Shown here: positions 44,045 to 47,632 of the stretch, piece after piece
How positions within the stretch are numbered: position 1 is the first letter of the stretch
How the letters are laid out: each line of letters begins with the position of its first letter
Source of the DNA: an uncultured Pedosphaera sp.
Lineage (GTDB): Bacteria; Verrucomicrobiota; Verrucomicrobiia; Limisphaerales; Pedosphaeraceae
Length of the DNA: 47,632 nt
NCBI GenBank assembly: GCA_903930565.1
Contig: CAIYZC010000464.1
Location: 1-47,632 of the forward strand
Direction: 5' to 3'
Notes under the pieces: model-generated
The model's input: only the letters and a program-made list of their open reading frames with translations
The model's database searches: none
Told to the model about the DNA's origin: nothing
Program-made: the position numbers and the translations under genes

Positions 44045-47000
44045 ATGCTAAAATCCATCATTGCCGCCTGTCTCAGCCGGCGCGCGATCGTGCTCATGGC
44101 CCTGCTCGCGTTCAGCGGCGCCGGGTACGCCGCCTTCAAAATCCTGAACATTGAAGCGTATCCCAACCCCACGCCGGTGATTCTGGAAATCACCGCCCAA
44201 GCGCCGGGGTTGTCGGCCGAAGAAATGGAGCGCTATTACACGACACCCATTGAAATCGGACTTTACAGCACGCCGGGAATCGACGTCATCCGCTCCTCCT
44301 CTTTCTACGGACTGTCCTTCGTGCGGGTGGTCTTCAAATACGGGGTGGATTACCACTTCGCGTATGCGCAGGCGGATATCGCGCTGCAGCAGAATGTCAC
44401 TCTGCCGGGCGGGCAAACCCCGCAGATTCAGCAAAACAGCACGACCGGGGAGATCTACCGCTACCAAGTCAAGGGGCCGAAGAATTTCGGTCTTACCAAC
44501 CTCCGCACGGTGGAGGATTGGATTGTTCTGCGCCGGTTGTCCACCATTCCCGGAATTGTCCAAATCAACAGTTGGGGCGGGACCACCAAGCAATTCGATG
44601 TGGACGTGGATCCCAACAAATTGGAGGCGTATGGCGTCACGGTTCCCCAAATTATCACCGCCTTGGGCAACGCTAACATCAATGTCGGCGGGCGCGAAAT
44701 CCGGGTCGGGCAACAATCCATCAACATCCGGGGCGTGGGCCTCATCGACGATGGCGGGACGGATGATTTGACCCAGGGCTACAAGGTGGACGACATCGAA
44801 AACGTGGTTTTGAACCAGGTCAACGGCGTGCCGGTGCTGGTCAAGGATGTGGCCAGTGTGAAGGTGGGCTTCGTGCCACGACTGGGCATCTGCGGCCGGG
44901 ACGACGACGATGATGTGGCCGCGGGCGTGGTCGTGATGAGCCGGATCCAACAGACGGCCAAGATGTTGCCGAAAGTCAAAGCCGAACTGGACAAGTTGAA
45001 CACCGACGGTTCCCTCCCGCCCGGGGTGAAAGTGGACCCTTTTTACGACCGTGGCGCCCTCATTGGCGTCACCACGCACACGGTGCTCCACAATTTGGTG
45101 TTCGGGTGCGTCCTGGTCTTCCTGATCCAATGGATCTTCCTGGGCGATCTGCGGAGCGCGATCATCGTCGGGGTGAACATCCCGTTCGCCCTGTTCTTCG
45201 CCATCATGGTGTTGGTCGCCCAGGGGGAAAGCGGCAACCTGCTCTCCGTCGGCGCGGTGGACTTCGGCATCATCGTCGATTCGGCGGTGATCCTCGTGGA
45301 AAATGTCTTTCGCAACTTCCAACGGAACAAGGAAGAGCGGGCCGTCCTGCTCGGCCGCCTGGGCAACGGGTTTTTTGGCTCCGATCCGACCCGTCCCTTG
45401 GCGGAATCCGGCTCGCCCAGCCACCATTGGAACGACCGACTCCGCTTGATTTTGATCAGCGCGCTGCAAGTGGACAAGGCGATCATTTTCTCCGGGCTGA
45501 TCACCGTGGCGGGTTTTGTGCCCCTCTTCACCATGCAAGGCGTCGAAGGGCAAATCTTCGGCCCCATGGCCCGCACTTATGGCTATGCACTGCTGGGCGC
45601 CTTGATTGCCAGCTTCACCATCACGCCGGTGCTCGCCTCGCTCTTCCTGCCGGAGCACGTGGAGGAAAAGGAAACGATTGTGGTGCGCATCCTGCACCGG
45701 CTCTACACCCCGATGCTGCGGTTTGGTTTGGCCAACCGCGGGGTGATGGTCGGGGTGGCCCTGGCTTTTCTCGCGGGTTCGGCCTGGATTGCCCAACGCT
45801 TGGGCAGCGAGTTTCTGCCGCAATTGGAAGAAGGCAACTTTTGGATTCGGGCCTCCATGCCGCTCACGCTCTCCCTCCAGGACGGGGAGGAGGCCACCCA
45901 CAAAATGCGCAAGATTCTCATGGGCCACCCGGAAGTGGCCACGGTGATCTCCCAACATGGCCGCCCGGACAACGGCAGCGACGCCTCGCCCTTCTCCAAT
46001 GTGGAACTGTTCGTGCCCCTCAAACCCTTTGACGAATGGCCCAAGGGCCTCACCAAGGAGGGCTTGACCGAAACCGTGCAGAAGGAATTCCAAGCGGCCT
46101 TGCCCGGCGTCACCTTCAACTTCTCCCAATACATTCAGGATAACATCGAAGAAGCGATCTCCGGTGTGAAAGGCGCCAATTCGATCAAAATCATCGGCCC
46201 AAATCTGGAGAAACTGACTGATTTCGCCAACCAAGTGCAGGATCAGATGCGCAAAGTGCGCGGGGTTGAAGATCTGGGCATCTTCCCCGTCCTTGGCCAG
46301 CCCAACTTGAACATCAAGGTGGACCGCGCCAAGGCGGCGCGCTACGGCTTGAACGCCGGCGACGTGGCCAGCGTGATCCAAGCCGCCCTGGGTGGCGCGG
46401 CCGCCACGACGGTGTTGGAAAACGAACGGCAGTTTGGTGTGGTGGTCCGGTACGCCAAGGAATACCGGGATACCACCAACCATATCGGCGACATCAAAGT
46501 CGGCTACCCAACCGCGGGCGGGACCAATGCCTATATCCCGCTCAAAGAATTGGCCAACATTTCGGTGGATACCGGGGCTTCGCTCATTTACCACGAAAGC
46601 ACTCGGCGGTTCATCCCGGTGAAATTCAGCGTGCGGGGGCGCGACCTGGGCAGCACGGTGGCGGAGGCGCAGGAATTGATCCGCAAGCACGTGATCATGC
46701 CCACCGGTTACCGGATGATTTGGTCGGGTGAATTCGAAGACTTGCAGCAGGCCAAGGAGCGATTGGAGTTGATCGTGCCAATCGCCCTGCTGCTGATCAT
46801 TGGGCTGCTGTATTGCCTGTTCAATTCGCTGCTGGAATGTTGCCTCACCTTGCTGGGGATTCCCTTCGCCATCGCCGGCGGCGTTCTGGCGCTGTATGTC
46901 TCGGGCCTGGCTTTCAGCATCTCCGCGGCGATCGGCTTTGTTTCGTTGTTCGGGGTGTCCGTCATGAACGGCATTCTGCTCATCACCTATTACAACCAGG

Positions 47001-47293
47001 CCAAACTCCGGGGCGGCACGCCGACGGAGGCCATGTTCCACGCGGCTTCCACCCGCATGCGCCCGCTGCTCATGACCAGTCTCTCGGCCTGTATCGGCCT
47101 GCTCCCCGCCGCGGTTTCGCATGGCGTGGGGAGCCAGGTCCAACGCCCCCTGGCCACCGTGATTGTGGGCGGCATGTTGGTCGGTCCGATCATGCTCCTG
47201 GTGGTCGTACCGGCCATCAAAATGGTCATTCTGGGCCGCGGCGGCAAATCCGGTGGTGACGGCGTGCCCGCCGCCGCCCCCACCGGCCATTAA
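44045..47293 (+). CDS. Heavy-metal-type RND efflux pump (CzcA/CusA-like)
   Basis: The 1082-residue inner-membrane pump has the RND duplication. The heavy-metal group is indicated by the helix-4 motif VDFGIIVDSAVILVENVFRN, with Asp406, Asp412 and Glu419 matching the proton-relay residues of CzcA. The N-terminus (SRRAIVLMALLAFSGAGYAAFKILNIEAYPNPTPVILEITAQAPGLSAEEMER) is typical of the group. Unusual traits are a run of five Asp (GRDDDDDVAAGVVV) and a cytoplasmic loop after the helix-4 motif about 20-25 residues longer than in CzcA as I remember it. The second-half motif SLFGVSVMNGILLITYYNQ is normal. The substrate cation is not determinable. It starts 43 nt after the adaptor. Confidence 0.94.
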   Translation: MLKSIIAACLSRRAIVLMALLAFSGAGYAAFKILNIEAYPNPTPVILEITAQAPGLSAEEMERYYTTPIEIGLYSTPGIDVIRSSSFYGLSFVRVVFKYGVDYHFAYAQADIALQQNVTLPGGQTPQIQQNSTTGEIYRYQVKGPKNFGLTNLRTVEDWIVLRRLSTIPGIVQINSWGGTTKQFDVDVDPNKLEAYGVTVPQIITALGNANINVGGREIRVGQQSINIRGVGLIDDGGTDDLTQGYKVDDIENVVLNQVNGVPVLVKDVASVKVGFVPRLGICGRDDDDDVAAGVVVMSRIQQTAKMLPKVKAELDKLNTDGSLPPGVKVDPFYDRGALIGVTTHTVLHNLVFGCVLVFLIQWIFLGDLRSAIIVGVNIPFALFFAIMVLVAQGESGNLLSVGAVDFGIIVDSAVILVENVFRNFQRNKEERAVLLGRLGNGFFGSDPTRPLAESGSPSHHWNDRLRLILISALQVDKAIIFSGLITVAGFVPLFTMQGVEGQIFGPMARTYGYALLGALIASFTITPVLASLFLPEHVEEKETIVVRILHRLYTPMLRFGLANRGVMVGVALAFLAGSAWIAQRLGSEFLPQLEEGNFWIRASMPLTLSLQDGEEATHKMRKILMGHPEVATVISQHGRPDNGSDASPFSNVELFVPLKPFDEWPKGLTKEGLTETVQKEFQAALPGVTFNFSQYIQDNIEEAISGVKGANSIKIIGPNLEKLTDFANQVQDQMRKVRGVEDLGIFPVLGQPNLNIKVDRAKAARYGLNAGDVASVIQAALGGAAATTVLENERQFGVVVRYAKEYRDTTNHIGDIKVGYPTAGGTNAYIPLKELANISVDTGASLIYHESTRRFIPVKFSVRGRDLGSTVAEAQELIRKHVIMPTGYRMIWSGEFEDLQQAKERLELIVPIALLLIIGLLYCLFNSLLECCLTLLGIPFAIAGGVLALYVSGLAFSISAAIGFVSLFGVSVMNGILLITYYNQAKLRGGTPTEAMFHAASTRMRPLLMTSLSACIGLLPAAVSHGVGSQVQRPLATVIVGGMLVGPIMLLVVVPAIKMVILGRGGKSGGDGVPAAAPTGH

Positions 47294-47301
47294 GGAAACT
47301 T

Positions 47302-47632
47302 ATGCGCACTCTGTTCCCATGGATCGTGCTGGCGGTTTGGGCCGCAGGCCTGGCCCGCCCCGCGGCGGCGCAGGAAGCGGCTCCGCCCGCCCAAGCGAAC
47401 GGCACCGCGGAAGCGGCCGCGACTTCCAACGGAGGTCGCAAACCGCGGAAACCGGAAACCGGCCGCCCCGCAAAAACGCATTCCACCACGGGCGCCGGTG
47501 CGGCAGCCCTGGGCAAATCGTCGCCCGCCAAATCCCCGCCCGCGAAACCGCCCACCGCCGCCCAGCCCGCCGGGGCCGGCCCCGGCGTGGCCGCGCCCAA
47601 AACCGGCGGGGCCCCGGCCCCCGCCGCCGCGA
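47302..47632 (+). CDS. Exported component of the efflux operon, partial
   Basis: An ATG at 47302 with AAGGAAAC ribosome-binding site begins 8 nt after the pump stop. The visible 110 residues are a signal peptide (LFPWIVLAVWAAGLARPAAAQ) followed by an extended Pro/Ala/Lys-rich, disordered segment. The gene runs off the right edge. By position it could be the outer-membrane channel of the efflux system or a further adaptor, but no domain is visible yet. Confidence 0.75.
   Translation, partial: MRTLFPWIVLAVWAAGLARPAAAQEAAPPAQANGTAEAAATSNGGRKPRKPETGRPAKTHSTTGAGAAALGKSSPAKSPPAKPPTAAQPAGAGPGVAAPKTGGAPAPAAA

Noticed and set aside
44048-47290. Minus-strand open frame of over 1000 codons opposite the CzcA-like pump
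   Set aside because: It is an antisense shadow; the plus strand encodes a full RND pump with conserved catalytic residues.
1-47632. CRISPR array, tRNA, rRNA, prophage or insertion sequence
   Set aside because: Reading both strands showed no regularly spaced direct repeats, cloverleaf-like sequences, phage structural genes or transposase motifs.

Overview
The window is a GC-rich bacterial chromosome segment, most probably from a Verrucomicrobiota member. I would guess a Limisphaerales/Pedosphaera-like lineage, but no rRNA gene is present to settle it. The evidence is a PVC-type haem-binding CxxCH protein, two twin-arginine-exported Gfo/Idh/MocA oxidoreductases, a GH29-like exported glycosidase, many signal-peptide proteins and Gram-negative envelope genes (MlaEFD, KdsD, RND pumps, porin). 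I see no phage, transposase, CRISPR array, tRNA or rRNA gene.

Layout. 1-5.3 kb: an exported esterase cut by the left edge, a large PVC-type haem-binding protein, a small TPR protein and an uncharacterised 111-residue gene with its own promoter-like site and terminator. 5.3-17.3 kb, minus strand: eleven tightly packed genes reading porin - urtA - urtB - urtC - urtD - urtE - ureD - ureAB - ureC - ureF - ureG. This is one apparent superoperon taking urea from the outer membrane through an ABC importer to urease. Gene junctions overlap by 4 nt or are separated by 2 nt at most places. A hairpin separates urtA from urtB, and upstream of the porin there is a sigma-54-like element with an NtrC-like half-palindrome. 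ureE is absent, while UreG carries a histidine-rich N-terminus.

17.6-24.7 kb: housekeeping genes (prfB with its programmed +1 frameshift, trpC, a YebC/PmpR regulator) mixed with an exported oxidoreductase, a decayed gene fragment with an intact terminator, a GH29-like glycosidase and a YbjQ-family protein. The intergenic spaces here hold short repeated phrases. 24.8-31.9 kb: envelope-lipid genes. An MMPL/HpnN-like RND exporter is followed by an apparent operon of an uncharacterised, repeat-rich exported protein plus MlaE, MlaF and MlaD homologues. That exported protein sits where an outer-membrane partner of the Mla pathway could be expected.

31.9-40.7 kb: a second Tat-exported oxidoreductase, a SRPBCC protein, a solitary DNA methyltransferase with a TSPPF motif, a DUF309 protein, two exported proteins of unknown function, a membrane HExxH protein, a DedA protein, KdsD and a lipoprotein hydrolase. 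A 73-nt nested inverted repeat lies between the divergent dedA and kdsD genes. 40.8-47.6 kb: a NarL-type two-component pair followed by a heavy-metal-type RND efflux operon (adaptor, CzcA-like pump and a third exported component cut by the right edge). A perfect 7-bp palindrome between the regulator and the pump genes is a candidate operator.

Gene calls rest on reading the translated products by eye against remembered families. No database search was possible, so specific substrates are inferences.
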